Source: Suillus spraguei
Lineage: Eukaryota > Basidiomycota > Agaricomycetes > Boletales > Suillaceae
Direction: 5' to 3'
NCBI GenBank assembly: GCA_016800925.1
Contig: JABCPU010000010.1
Span: forward strand, 62,001 to 126,000
DNA: 64,000 bases
Both the position numbers and the translations under genes were made by a program. The notes under the pieces were generated by a model, which ran no database searches, had not been told where the DNA came from, and worked only from the letters and a program-made list of their open reading frames with translations. Of the stretch, positions 46,441-59,307 are shown one piece after another (position 1 is the stretch's first letter; each line of letters opens with the position of its first letter).

Positions 46441-47242
46441 GAGGTGTTCAGTACGTCCCGTTGGTCTTGCCGTATCAATCTCAGAATGTCTGTAATGTCG
46501 TCAATCTCCTGACAGTCTCAATGTACAGACACCGTTCTAGCTAGTAGGAGGGCCACATTTCACCATAGCTCCCGTGTATTCAGGATACCGGTCCTCTTCT
46601 GTGGATGAAATCACCCACGATGTGTTTGGAAGGCAAGTAGTGATTATCCTTCGTGCAGCTGCAACGTAGGTGTGCATTCGAGATATTATATGACTCAGAG
46701 TCATGACAGCCGAGGCTCTCGACTTTCTCTTTCTACTTTGACCGTACTCAAAAGAATGCCTCTGTCATAGAAACACCTCAAGTCTCTTACAAGATGGACC
46801 TTATAGAATCTTCGCCTCGATCACGAGTTGCATAGACATTAGAATACTATGCGTCTGATGCTCAGAGCCTCTGTTATTGAAATAATCCTGTTATAAATTT
46901 TACTAGCCGCTCGCATCTGGTTTCTAGACAATCAGGTGTCACTTGGACGATATTTCAGTCTGTCTCTTGTAGCTCCTCGGCGCGATTTCTCTCCACTTCA
47001 TGGAGTTGTGTGCATCATGTTTAGTAAAGTCTGTTATTGATGAAGTGGAACCGTGAAATGGACACGGCAGGCAAATTGAAAAAAAAGACTGTAGGTGAAG
47101 TGGAGTCGGAAATTGAGTACGAGATAAGATTAGATACTTTGTCCGATCCCGCTTTTGGTCTGGCATTACATGTATGGAGCAATTGATTTCGGCGACTGAG
47201 CAGTAAGCTCCCTTCTTCTACTCCGAACAGTACCATAGATCG
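46441..47242. other. Intergenic, no gene recognised
   Basis: About 800 bp after the TFIIF fragment. It may contain further unrecognisable remains of that gene and the promoter of the OTU gene. No supported ORF. Confidence 0.4.
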
Positions 47243-48304
47243 ATGGCAGGCTCAAGAAAGAACAAAATCAAAAAGTTCGTCACCCCATCACATAACAACA
47301 CGCCAGATCAGGCCCAAACCGAGGATAATAATGCACTCGTGGATGACCTACTTGCGGAGCTTGACTCCAGGGATAAGGTTGTACAACAAGAGTCAGCTAC
47401 CGTGTTGGTGGAGATGCAAGAACATCAAGAAAATACACTTAGAGACAACACTCAATCGGCCAAGAAAAAGCATGATAGTAAGAGCCGACATGAGGCGCGA
47501 CAGGTGAATATCAATATCCCTTCAGGACCTTTTGTCAATCACACACTGACATTTAGTAGGCAAGAAAAGCAGCAGCCTTAGCTCAGAATCATGCACCCAT
47601 TGATCCGGAAGCAGACGCAAGGCTGGAGAGAGAGGCAAAGGAAGAAGAGGTATCAATCAAGGAGACATGCGATAAGCTTGGGGTCCAGATATATGAGGTA
47701 AGTCAAGATGTTCGTCAGTATCAACGAACCTCACTGAAAACTCATCAACAGATAGCACCAGATGGACATTGTCTTTTCTCCGCTGTAGCGGACCAGCTAG
47801 CCCTCCTTCACGTACTTCCTCCCAATCAAGCCAACTACGTTACCGTCCGCGCTGCTGCATCGAACTTCATCTACACTCACCCAGACGACTTCCTACCTTT
47901 CCTACCATCTGCGTTTGGTGAAGATGGTGTTGGAGCAACAAGCACAGGCTTGATGACCCCACAACAATTTGGGCAGTACTGTATGACGATCAAAGACACC
48001 GGTGCCTGGGGTGGAGAACCAGAGATCCTGGCGCTCAGTCGAGTATATAATGTTCCCATACATGTGGTACAGGGTGGTGTCCCTCGGATTGTCGAACACA
48101 ATCCGGATCCACCTCGACCGTTTTCTAAGGTAATTCGGATCAGCTTCCATAGAAGAATGTATGGGCTAGGGGAGGTATGCTTCCATGTTTCATCAAGAAT
48201 GTGACATGCTGACTATTGTCATCTTCCCTCAGCACTATAACTCATTACGGCCTAAAACTACCATTTCACAAATGGCTGGCAAGATTCATTCTGCGTTCTC
48301 TTGA
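47243..48304 (+). CDS. OTU-domain deubiquitinase (OTU2/OTUD6 type)
   Basis: Four exons, 47243..47503, 47560..47697, 47752..48174 and 48233..48304, give 297 residues. The first half is a charged, probably coiled region (residues about 30-130). The OTU catalytic domain follows: PDGHCLFSAVADQLA carries the Asp and nucleophilic Cys, then YTHPDDFLPFL, the WGGEPEILALSRVYNVPIHV block and SFHRRMYGLGEHYNSLRP with the catalytic His in EHYNSL. The order and length match yeast Otu2 and animal OTUD6, which cleave ubiquitin chains, with a reported role on ribosomal proteins for Otu2. The last intron splits GE from HYNSL and its borders are clear. Confidence 0.92.
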
Positions 48305-48426
48305 TTCACAGTGACTAGTACAGCGATCCTCCATTTATACTTTGAAGGGGTGCGGAAATACCCAATCGATCCTTGTCTACGTGTCAATACAGATATGTGT
48401 AAACGATTAAACAAAATGTAAAGCTG

Positions 48427-51089
48427 TTAGAATAGTAAGTCATCCAGATCACCGCCACGACTCCCGCCTACCACAGGTTGTGGCACATCCGTCACGTAAC
48501 CACCAAATGCACCACCCAATGAAGCATATGGATCTGTGACTTTGGTGACTGGGCCGTCATCACCCTCCGGGTACCCCTCTCCGCTATCGCCACCCGCGCC
48601 ATCATCACCGTCAACGTCTAGTAAATCCCGTTCATCACTCCGCGAAGATTCCACAATAGTTGGAAGGGGAATATTGTTTGCTGTTTCACTAGGCTGTGAT
48701 GGTCGCGTAGGTTCGACAGGACCAGGCCCTGATACATTGATAATCATTGGTGGAAGTTGCGGTCGTGCTAGCGTGACGAGCACCGCCCTAGAGTTTGCAT
48801 TCAACGCAGGGCTGTCAACCAGTGCTCTACCCGCTGCGTTTCGAATGAATGTCTGTGATCACACACATGTGTCAGAAGTGATGAATAAAGATGTCAGACG
48901 CTGTCACCTCTGGATTCTTGTGATATATGCTTCCGAGTGTGCCAGTATGCAGTAATAGTTGGTCAAGAGCCCCACGATCCATGCGATCTGAATCAGTCGT
49001 AATTGCAGGCTTTTCTGCAAGCACAATTTCTGCGGCCACCGCCGGATTCATCGCGAGCATACGCCAATACATGAAACCACGATCTCGCAAGTCAGGGTTA
49101 TCAATATCTTCCGTTGCCCATTTTAATACTTTGTGAACAAGCGCCTTCGTAACCTCAGATTGTGACTTGTAGATGAAAAGTTTCACGACAGCTGTAAGAA
49201 GTGCGAGTTGGACCTGACAAAAGTATCTCAGAAAGTTTGGGAGTGAAACAGAAAACTATACTATACACACCTCAGCTGGTTCATCCAGGAAGTTATACAC
49301 GAGGTCATCCAAAAGTTCATCGGCGTTGTCTATTTTGTCTGCGAATTGGCCCAATGTCCATACCATGGCAGCTTTCGCCTCGGGTTCATCCAATGCATCA
49401 AGGTTCTCACATAGTTTTGGAATGATGCCCTCGTACTTCCCAGGGTACCTTCGGAAAATATCCTTGGTGACGATTACGGCCTCTTGGACGACATAGGTCA
49501 CTTTTGTCTCCATAAGCTTGAGTAATGATTCTATGCACTTGTCTGCAGCAGGTTCCACTTTGATGGCGAGACGACCTATTGACCGGACAGCCTTCCGGAC
49601 GAAATCAACATCCACCTCAGAAGCATACCTGCGGCAGCTGCTTAGTCCACGTTGACGCAGGATAATATGCTAACGCACTCTTCTAGTTCAGCTAGAACTT
49701 CTCGGGCATTTTCTTCCCGAGCGAGGCGATACATTATCTCAAGCTTGGCAAGCTTGACATATATTGGATCGTTGTATTTGCAGAAGAAGGCCTTGACATC
49801 GTTTTTGAGAACGGCGGGTCGTCGTTGAATGATCAATAAAATATTTCGCAGGGCAACGTATTGGACTTCAGGACCAGAGGAAAGTAATGTGACTTCAAGT
49901 ATCCTCTGTTAGTTCCTGCAGCCCAGGAAACTCAGAATCCTACTTACCAAGTGGAGGGCCCATCTTTTTGCAGATATAGTCTATCAATCGACGATCACCT
50001 ATGTAATTCATCAAATACAACAGAACTTTGATGGTCGTCAGCACCACGGCAGAATTGGCATGCTGTAATTGCACTATTACACGTTCAGCCATCACTTCGG
50101 CGTCTGCGTGCTGCTCTGGAACATAACGCAACAAAGAATCAAGGATATAAATTTGACCCCATCTTGAAAGCCATTCATAAGTCTCTGTAGAGTAGAAGTG
50201 ACTAGACACCCACTCAGAGCTCTCGCCCAATGCGCTAAGGAGTTTGTTTGCAATGGTCAAGTTAAGCTTGAATATGACGCCGTCTTGACGATCTCCGATT
50301 TCCGATAATGCCGCCACAGCGTTTGCAACCACAGTTGCGTTCTCATCAATTAACATGTCTCTCAGAAGTTCGACAAAGCCTTTACGTTCGGCTTTGCGAG
50401 GGTCAGCAGTATAGACCTTCGCTACACATATCGCAGCAGTCTTGCGAACATATGGGTCACGATCTTTGAGACAATGTCGCAGTTGATCACTGAGCGCTTC
50501 TGTGACCACTGCTATAGGAATATATGACATTGTTCGGATTGCCAGTGCTCGTATGAGAGGGTTACGATCGTTACAATCCTATAGCACATTAGAGCAACGA
50601 GGCCGGTGCAACAAATGTGGACTTAATACCTGTAGGAAACTAGGAATGACGAGGTGTATTTGATCTGGTTTCGAACGCCCATAGCTGACGAGGAAAAGGT
50701 ATACCACTGTAACGATATCAGCATGGAATTAACCATGAAGATATGTCTACCCACTCTTCTTAATCTCTAATAACGGGGTTCCAATGCATTGAATTACGTC
50801 GTGAAAAAGAGGTGACACTGTGATATATGCCGCATAAGTACTGTGAGTGAGTGATATCGCGACTTTGATTACTCACTGTCGTTACCCATCGTGATGTTTG
50901 CTACAATCTTCTTCAGAACGGTCTTTCGTTTCTGAAACTTCTTATCCTTTGCCTCCGCAGCTTGCAGCTCAGCGCGGAACTCCTACATGATCCAGTTAGT
51001 CACCAAGTTACAGTCGACCCGTCTAAGTGCCGCACCTCGATCTTTCCGCGCTGGAAGAACTTGGCATCTTGACCCTGTTGCGTGGACAT
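48427..51089 (-). CDS. AP complex beta-adaptin (AP-1 or AP-2 beta)
   Basis: Ten exons, 51036..51089, 50877..50982, 50755..50817, 50630..50706, 50214..50578, 49948..50162, 49679..49892, 49271..49628, 48908..49213 and 48427..48852, give 727 residues. Beta-adaptins form the trunk of clathrin adaptor complexes that sort cargo at the trans-Golgi network, endosomes or plasma membrane. The adaptin N-terminal domain is clear: [90 protein letters not shown]. An acidic hinge follows, and the protein ends GGDLDDLLF. There is no C-terminal ear domain, usual for fungal AP-1 beta. The AP-1 versus AP-2 choice is not settled. Confidence 0.92.
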
Positions 51090-51311
51090 TACAACCCGGT
51101 CCTCAGGCCTTTGTGCAGCTGTTGTAATTACTACTCAATGGATTGAAGAATGAAAGAACCCGGAAGCTGCGCTGCTGCTAACAGGGTATATACTACTTTG
51201 TCAACTTTGCTACGTATGCGACGTACGTAATACTGTCACTCACAATTTACTTCCGACGACTACAGATGGACCTGATTTCAGAACACTCTACCAAACTATC
51301 CTAGGGTCGAA

Positions 51312-52575
51312 ATGAGTGCACGACGCGCGCGCAGTCATGCTCCAATAACTACTTCTTTCTTAGAAAGGGCTTCCCTCGATAATTCCTTGCACTCTACTGT
51401 TGATGGCATTCTCAAAGATCTGAAAGCATGCTCACGTCGGTTGCAAGCCGCTCTGGCCAGCTACCAGGATGAAATGCAGGTGCTCGAAAGGCTTTACTAC
51501 AAAAGCAAAAATCAGCATCGACCAGCTTTGTTCTTCAAGCGTATCTCGGAGATCAGACGATACGGTTGGCGGCTGCTAGAAGCAAATATGACCGAGGATG
51601 TGCACCTCCTTAGAGCATCGTTCTATGGTGCTACTGTTGTTCAGAGGTGTGATATTTCATCCGGGTTGCGAATGATACGAAGTGATCGAGCACTTGCAGC
51701 GAAAAATCGATGAGAGGGTCTTGGAATTACGTCCCAAGTCGGTCATATGTATCTTTCATTACTGAGAGGTTTAAGGCGTATTCTTGCCTGATCCTCAAAG
51801 TGAGTAAACAGGTGCTACTGGACGTCATCCTAATGATGTTTGTCTACAGACCTCTGAGCGACTTCGAGAAGCTTATTAGTAAGTCATTGACAATCTGTGC
51901 ATCTCTAATTGCTTCATGCTTGGTAAAGCCATTGTTCGCTTGCAATGCAGTCTGGTGCATTCATTCAGCTAATCGTACTATTTGCTGGAATTGCTTCAAG
52001 AATGGCGACTTTGTCGGCTGAAATGGGTAGTTGTGTCCGAGGCTGTGAGGCTGCTTGTGAGCGCGTACTGAGTGTTATCGACGTAAATTGTTCTATCTTT
52101 ACCAGTTGCTGTCTGATTCTAACTGTGATCTCCTAGCCGACCCACAAACCGAGTTCGTGGGTGAATTGACGTCTTCGAAGACGTCGGAACATCCATTGTC
52201 TCGTCAGACTGGCCAGCCAATTCTTCCTACGATTGATCCAGTTACTCACCTGGAGGATTTTGGTTTGGCTATTTCCAGGGAGGAGACGCCTAACCTACCA
52301 TCATCCACACCAGTCGATGCTAGGGCCGTTATGGTAAAAAATGGGAGCATTTCCTTGCAAGCTGCAGTCGGTATGTTGCCATCTCCCCACGATGTGCTTG
52401 CAACATTGTATCTAATTAGTCATTAGTGGTAGAAAAGGTCGCCGTTACCACATCGTCTACTCGAAAAGATAAGATCGCTACAAAACGCAAAATATCATCT
52501 ACTCCTGTCGATCAAGGACGATCAAAGAAGGTCAAGGAAAAACGAGACGAGATCGACGATATATTTGGCTTTTAG
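51312..52575 (+). CDS. NEPRO/DUF4477-like nucleolar protein
   Basis: Six exons, 51312..51646, 51700..51799, 51850..51878, 51929..52064, 52106..52370 and 52427..52575, give 337 residues. The N-terminal domain resembles the nucleolus and neural progenitor protein family: YYKSKNQHRPALFFKRISEI, then NYVPSRSYVSFITERFKAY, and FIQLIVLFAGIASRM. The C-terminus ends KRDEIDDIFGF after a Lys-rich stretch, a tail seen in small nucleolar RNA-processing factors. Animal NEPRO is tied to RNase MRP/pre-rRNA processing, and the same role here is inference. A competing frame across the second intron (IEHLQRKIDERVLELRPKS) also looks coding but runs into stops, so the chosen join (donor at 51647, acceptor before 51700) should be verified. 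Confidence 0.72.
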
Positions 52576-52857
52576 CCGGACTTCATTTATCATGGTATCC
52601 AACCGATCTCGTCCGACTCCATTAGGATTCCAGCTTCTGTATAACTACTCCACGTCTGTGTCTCTACCCAAGCTAATGCAAAGATGACAGCTAAGTATGG
52701 TTCAAAACAAAACACAGCACCTGGCTGGTGAAAAAAGCGTATAATGAACAGTATTACTCTAGTTGGCTAGGAGCGTAGCGTAAGAGGACGAACAGTCTGC
52801 AGCAAATAAAAGAGAATAGAATGATGGCCAACTTCAAGTCCAGCCACGATTGGACGT

Positions 52858-54567
52858 TCATAGGACGAATGCCAGGGAGGCGGCAACAACGCTGACGAGA
52901 ATGCTTGATGAACCGAGGCTCCTAGCACCACCTGTCGAGGTTGGTGAGTGGCTGCTAGTACTGCTACCAGTAGCCCCTGTAGTCGGCGATCCAGAAGATG
53001 TGGAAGAATTGGTAGCAGCAGCGGTAATGTCATTTGGAACTATGAGAGGTGTAGTTCCCGCGCTAGACAGGTCCACAACGCCTTCTGCTGACAAAACTTC
53101 TGGGTTGGCGGCTAAGAAGGTTCGCGTATACCTTGTGCAAGATACGTGAGTGTCATGTCGGGCAGCACGACAGCAAATTTAGAAACTTACATTACATTTT
53201 CGAGCACATATTGGTAGGACGACAGAGGCATACCACTCATGTCGATGTTTCCACCCCAATTGCCAGCCATGGTATTGTTCGCCGTCACCATCTGTGTGTA
53301 CTGGACCATCGCAGTCATGTTCGAGCTCTGGTGATAATTGAGATTAGGAATCAACAAGATATAGCCAGTGCTCACATTCGAAGCCATGACAGGCATCACA
53401 CTGGAGACCCTTGCATCATCACCCATGAGAGCATTTGGAGGGTTTCTGAGATTATGAGTCAGATAACTGCCACGTCAGACAAGAAAAAAACATACATGAT
53501 ACCGAACATTCCTTTTTGACAGTGTCCAGGAACTCCACAGTAGTAGAATGTTGTATCGGTGTCGTTGACCTGTTGGGTGACTAGGAGGCTGGTCAGTCTC
53601 TCCATCAATTTTCTAGCCCCAGACACATACAAACGAAGCTCTTATTCTGCACCCCAGAAGCAAATGGCATGTCCGAAGTTTTATTACAAATCTAAAAAGC
53701 ATATAAGATATTTATTCGAAATCGATATTCATGAACGGACTTACCGCCAGCTCGGATGACTTCGTAACAGTGTGTGTGTTGGCATTCCAGACAAATGCGA
53801 CGGTGTCACCAACAGATGCATTGATGGCAAAAGGCACATAACGCAGAACGCCCTGGGTAGGAGCAACAATGATGGTGTGCGTACAACCAGAACCGCTCGC
53901 TGCAGTAGTCGTGGCGGGGGGAGCGGACCACGTATAGGAGGATGCCATCGGAGGAGCGCCATAAGAAGCAGCACACACTGAATGGAAGTATTAGTATGTT
54001 GTCGCTGACCAAATTTCGCGCAAACTCACTCTGCATGCAGTTCTGATATCCTGAACCACCGTCACCACCTCCATAGCTGCCCGAGCCGTACATGGGTGTA
54101 GAGTATGTGTTCATGGCAGTCGACGTGGTGCAGGGTGTCGAAGTTGTCATCACGCTGCCCATGTAGCCGGAGTCACTCATGCTGGACATACTGCTGCAGT
54201 CGCTCGTTGCAGAACTTGTGGGCATTGTCATGGACGTTTGCATGCCACCATAACCTTCCATATAAGACGTCGTTGCCATTGTCATGCTCGTGTCCATGTA
54301 ACCACCGCCTGGCTGTGACATACTACCTTGTGAGCCTCCCGGTGAATCGCCGTATGAACCTCCTTCGGAGCGAGGGGTGATCATAGCGCCCATGGCGGGT
54401 ATGGTCTTTGAGGCAGGACTGCCATTTGAGTGAGAAAAACCTCAAACAAGGGGGGGAAACACATACGCAGGTGATTCATGCCGAGGGAAGTTATCAAATT
54501 GAGGAACAGCCTCCACCAGGGTGGCGCATATCGCTGCAGCGCTTAGAAGAGGCGTAATAAAAATCAT
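52858..54567 (-). CDS. Secreted, GPI-anchored cupredoxin (blue-copper) protein
   Basis: Seven exons, 54467..54567, 54030..54418, 53745..53977, 53631..53691, 53496..53580, 53191..53445 and 52858..53131, give 465 residues. The N-terminus is a signal peptide (FITPLLSAAAICATLVEA). Next is a long Ser/Gly/Thr/Met-rich low-complexity region (about residues 40-165) with repeated GGY, SMTM and GSGSYGG patterns. The plastocyanin-like domain follows: GDTVAFVWNANTHTVTKSS with the first Cu-ligand His, and YYCGVPGHCQKGMFGI with Cys, His and Met. All four type-1 copper ligands are present. The C-terminus is Ser/Thr-rich and ends in a hydrophobic GPI signal (SSSILVSVVAASLAFVL). It is probably a cell-wall or plasma-membrane electron-transfer protein of the kind expanded in mushrooms. 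Confidence 0.9.
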
Positions 54568-55511
54568 TTTAAAAACACAAAAATCCGTATTCAAAGACTA
54601 CTGGCGACCTGAGCGCACGTAGTGCTCCCTCTAGGAGTAGTGAAGTCCTGCTCTATCAAAGAGAGTGATCTGCACCATAAGCCGAGGTTAGCTCAGGCTG
54701 CAAAAGAAAGTCTCGGACGAACCCCGAAGTGTACGAGCCGAGAGTCAACTCGACTAAGACAACAGAAAGGAGACAGAAGGTCGATGAAGAGGTCGAAAAA
54801 GTAAAGAGAGACTTGACAGTCAGGGGCCGAGGTTTAAGTAGGACTGTATTGCCCTTGTGTCAGAACTCACCATAGCGACTCGAACTCGGAGTGAATAATT
54901 CTCGATCGAAAGATCGGACACGTTGTCACCTATTTCCGCCCTGCAACTGGAGTCACTTGTCGGACAGATCTTACGTGCAAGATCAGACTGTAGGTTTCCT
55001 GGTTAATTCACAGCACAGTTTCCATCCACAGTAAGCTGCTCCTGGAATATTAAATCTTACTCTGAAGATAAGGAAGGTAATTAGACATTGAGAAGTAGGT
55101 CTTGTTGTCGTCGCCTGAAAAGCTGGTTAACGGGGTTGTCTCGGTCTCAGCTGGTCTCTCTGGAAACGACACGCTGTGGCACGAGCAGTAGAAGTTGAAC
55201 GGTGCAGAGCTTGACTTGTGAAATCTTCATCGCAACCAAGGTCTCATTATTTTGTCAGACTTGTGAATTTCCAATGACGATGTCAGCACACTGACATTCA
55301 CAGGTATTTGATTTGGAAGGAGCTTACCATTAACAGACATAAAATAAAATCTGGGTGTATTCGTACACCGCCCAGTCAACTGAGTACATTCACCAAAACA
55401 CTCGTGCATACATGTATGACACCCAAGTTACATAGAGTATAAAAAAATCTTTATCCATGGCTCACAGAAACTTACGCTTTCAGACTAAGAAAGACTGGCA
55501 TGCCAACTGAA
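54568..55511. other. Intergenic, no gene recognised
   Basis: About 940 bp holding the promoter of the cupredoxin gene and the 3' region of the Mso1-like gene. Only short unsupported ORFs. Confidence 0.45.
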
Positions 55512-56665
55512 TCAAAATGCGCCTGGTTGTGATGGCTGCACCGACAGCAGGGGTCGTCTGTCATTATAGGGTGCATCCACGTTGGTATGAATTCGGGACG
55601 GAGAGTAGGACAAGCTTTCTGATTTGGAAGAAACGTGTCGCACACCCAAATCAGCGCGCTTTGCATCCCTGAATGCCTTCAAGCGAACTGTAGCCTTTGA
55701 TGGACCTGTCTTTTCTGGGGAAGCGAGGACGTGAGATGTTCGTGGTACACGAGAGGCCGCGTCGTTGTAAACATGACGCAGCGCTGAAGGGCGCAGAGGT
55801 TGAGCATCAGATGCTCCACCTCTTGGCGACTCTGTGAAGCGAGAACTGAGAGATGGCTTCCGTTCGCGCTCGTCAAAGAGCCACTCAGGAAGTTCTGAAG
55901 GATGATGGGCCTTTGCAAGGTGATAAGCCTTCATCACGCGGATCAAATGCGAATCACGTCCAGGAGCCGTTTCTACGATGGAGAAGTGAGGAAGACAACA
56001 AAAAGTAATGATTAGCATGCACCTACCTTCCTCTTCTGAGGCTCCGATCCTTGAATACCACGCTTTATTGACATTGACTGTCAAGACACTGGCAGCCGCA
56101 GCGACACGATTCCATATGCTATCACCATTTTCCAATATTGAAAAATATCTACCATGCTGGAGGTCTGAGAGTACAGTATAAACAAAACAGTGAGATATGA
56201 GACTGTGAATAGCAAACCTTCATGTTGATCCGAATCAGTTTTGAGTGATATAACGGGTCCAGTAGATTTTTTTGGCGACTCAAAGTGCTCATCTAAACTA
56301 GTGGAAGAAGACAACCGACTATTTATTCTCCCCTGGAATGAGAGGGATGAAGCAGATGATTCGGAACCGGCCGAAGTGCTCGAGTCGCGGCTGCCTGCAG
56401 GAGTTTGGGAGCGAGAGCCAATAATGGTTCCCATAGCACGAGGCCCAGAGCGAGCGGATACCCGGGCAACAAGTACGGCACTGGCGGGACCCGATACTGA
56501 GGGTCTATGAGGACGTAACGGGCGAGTAGTGGTGAACGCAATGGGCTGGCTCTGGTTTCGCGAGTGACATTCCACAAAGGGCGCGTCTCTCTTGAGACGC
56601 GTGGATGCGGGAGAACTTGGAAGGCCAAGCTTTCCAGCCTGGAGGGGAGGACGGTTTGATTGCAT
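55512..56665 (-). CDS. Mso1-like protein (Sec1-binding), Ser-rich
   Basis: Three exons, 56218..56665, 56027..56164 and 55512..55972, give 348 residues. The N-terminal 150 residues are low-complexity, rich in Ser, Arg and Pro. The middle exon has the recognisable part: ENGDSIWNRVAAAASVLTVN and VNKAWYSRIGASEE, followed in exon 3 by RDSHLIRVMKAYHLAKAHHP and LPEWLFDERER. This resembles fungal Mso1/Sec1-binding region proteins that act with Sec1 in exocytosis. The match is from memory of the motif only. The tail is Ser/Pro-rich. The ATG at 56665 is the first in the frame, which is open a little further 5'. Confidence 0.6.
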
Positions 56666-57081
56666 GAACGACCAGCGCGTGAGCGATGTATGAAACAAAA
56701 AAACAAAGAGATTAAAAGAATATTAATGTACAGTGTCCAGTCCAGCTGGATGAGACGTAAATGAGAACAAGGAGTGTCGTTGGTGCGAAGTATCTGAGCT
56801 TGCTACCAAGAAGGCGCTTACATAATAGTAAGTAGTAAGCGTATCTGACATCGTATCCTGATTCGTTAAATTATACTCCCCGAGTTTTCAAAATCAATTC
56901 ATTGAAACACCCCTGAAAGCTGTAATCCATGTGGGTGCTGTTTCAATGAAAACCTCAGATTTATCTCACCAATTATGTAATAACTTTCTTATCGACACCA
57001 GGCACCGGCGGGCGGCTGATCGATTTCAGGTTATTGCGGCATTAGTACCCTGAAGTGCTTGCACCTCGTTTCACTACCACC
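56666..57081. promoter_or_regulatory. Divergent intergenic region, Mso1-like / SQR
   Basis: 416 bp between divergent starts, so it contains both promoters. A/T-rich, with no defined motif called. Confidence 0.4.
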
Positions 57082-58867
57082 ATGTCAAACATGTTAGCTG
57101 CGTGTCGGCGCGTAGCAGGTCCGCGTGCTATAGCTAGATATGCTAGTACGAGCACCAAGGAAAAGTTTCGAGTGCTTGTTGTCGGAGCAGGTGCACACAG
57201 TCGATGGAGTTCTTTGAATGAACGTTGATGAATCTTCAGGTTCTGGTGGGTTGGCTGTTGCCAATCAGATATATAACCGCTTCAAGGCTGCTGGAAAGCC
57301 TCTGAATGCAGGGGACGTAGTGGTCCTTGACGCAGCAGACTATCACTACTATCAAGTAAGCGCTCAGAATCAGTAACGTGCGAACTACTTTTTAATGACT
57401 CCTCCTTTCAAGCCTGGCTGGTGCGGTTTCTAATCATCAATTCTGTCATACGCAATATGACGCATCCTTCAGGACTTTGGTCGGTGCTGGTCTTGGCTCT
57501 AAAACAGATACCAGACGACCGCTCGCGTCCCTATTCCCACCACATATTGTTCACATCGCCGAGAATGTCAAGTCATTCTATCCGGAATCCTCGTCAGTCA
57601 TGACAACGTCAGGTCGGAAAATTTCATATGATTCGCTTGTAGTAGCGGCAGGTATGAAGACGAACTGGGACGGTATCGCTGGCTTGCCGCAGGCTCTCGC
57701 CGATCCTTCTTCTGGTGTCTCATCAATATACTCCTATAATACCTGTGACAAAGTCTGGCATGACGTGGATTCTCTCAGGTCCGGAAATGCTATTTTTACC
57801 CAACCTGCAGGTGTCATTAAATGCGCAGGAGGTAAGTCAAATGTCTCCCCGATGGTGCTGCTTACCGTTTTCTAGCTCCGCAGAAAATCATGTGGATGGC
57901 CTGGCACAGATACCAAAAATCTGGGCGAGGAAATAACATTAAAATCGATTTCATGACTGGCACGCCATCCATGTTTGGCGTCAAGAAGTATTCAGATGCC
58001 CTGAGCGCCCTGCGCATTGAGCGGGGTATCGGAGCAGAGTTTCAACATGACTTGATTTCCATCGATGTAGCGAACAGGAAAGCAACTTTCAAGAAAGCTG
58101 ACGGTTCGACTGTGGATCGTGATTTCACCCTCCTGCATGTTACACCGCCGATGGGACCGTTAGACTTTATCAAAGCATCGCCCATTGCTGACCCAGCGGG
58201 TTGGGTAGAAATCGATCAGGCAACTCTACGTCATGTCAAACCCGAATTTGGAAACATATTTGCCTTGGGTGACTGCTCTTCCCTGCCTACTAGCAAAACA
58301 ATTGCCGCTATTACATCCCAAGCCCCTGTCTTGACGGAAAATCTATTTTCGGTTATGGACACCGGCAAAGTGAGTAGTGCCAAGTACGATGGCTATACCA
58401 GTTGCCCGGTCCGTCTACCTCCTTATAACATTATCTACTAGACTAAATTCCATCTTTAGCTTTTGACGGGGTATGGGGAATTGATGCTAGCGGAGTTCAA
58501 GTATGGACTTGTACCCAAAGAGACTTTTGCTAATTACCTGGGCGATCAGACAAAGCGGAGAAGGTTTGTACTTTGTGATTCCCGCTTACATCATTGCATT
58601 GAACCTGCCAAATCCCTCAGATTATTTTATCACTTAAAAAAGGTACGCAGTACAATTGGAACTGTGGCTCCTAAAAATAGGCTTATTGTTGTACCTTATG
58701 TAGGACTTTTTCCCTTGGGCTTACTGGAGCCGTATGGTGAGTCTCTTCAAACAGTTGGTACGGGCCTCTCGGAGTGTCTTATGCTGCGTCATACGCCATA
58801 GGTTGACGGAAAATGGTTCGGCCCTTCGGGACCATTCCGTCCTAAGCTTGACATTAAGGAGTTGTAA
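57082..58867 (+). CDS. Mitochondrial sulfide:quinone oxidoreductase
   Basis: Nine exons, 57082..57190, 57240..57355, 57413..57420, 57473..57831, 57876..58408, 58460..58563, 58621..58642, 58704..58736 and 58802..58867, give 449 residues. SQR oxidises sulfide and passes electrons to ubiquinone in the inner mitochondrial membrane. The N-terminus is basic and Ala/Ser-rich, consistent with a mitochondrial target signal. Then come the FAD-binding VLVVGAGSGGLAVANQI, DAADYHYYQPGWTLVGAGL, YDSLVVAAGMKTNW, the KCAGAPQKIMWMA Cys region, GNIFALGDCSSLPTSKT and YDGYTSCPLLTGYGE with the second redox Cys. The C-terminal segment is KKDFFPWAYWSRM and FGPSGPF. Exon 3 is only 8 nt (PGW) and exon 7 is 22 nt, and both are needed to keep family sequence and phase. 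Confidence 0.93.
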
Positions 58868-59307
58868 GACATAATAACACCCTCAGTTTCGTAAATGAAT
58901 TGATCAGATATGGATGTGGATGACCCCCTCGCAGCTGTTGCTAGCACCGCTCTCTGCCTATATGACGACAAATTTCCGCGACATCGTAAGCACCGCCTTG
59001 AAGGTACCACAGGGACCTACATTGCTATCTCTTAATGCGAATAAGAATCCGTTAGAGATCCACTCGTCTCCGATTCGGTGGAGTTGAAAGATCCGAGCCA
59101 TTCCTTTTAACGTCCTAAATAGGTGTGCGTGTATGTAAACGACTCCGGTGACTATTCACGTTTAGCATCGGCCTCGGCCTTAAACAAACTCTGTGAGTGG
59201 GTCCAGCGACCGTGACAACTATTAGAGTGTGACTAGAGCATGTGACCGTGTATGTGACGCCGCGTTTGCCGTGACAAGTCACGGCAACGGCTTCAACACA
59301 CTCCACG
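58868..59307. other. Intergenic, no gene recognised
   Basis: 440 bp between two same-strand genes. It should hold the SQR terminator and the HeH gene promoter. Nothing distinct was seen. Confidence 0.4.

Noticed and set aside
48536..48955. Plus-strand ORF of 139 codons
   Set aside because: Antisense to the last exon of beta-adaptin.
51683..51770. Alternative NEPRO exon frame reading IEHLQRKIDERVLELRPKS
   Set aside because: It looks coding but needs a frameshift and meets stops within 30 codons. The chosen frame is open and aligns with the VPS(Q/R) segment of animal NEPRO.
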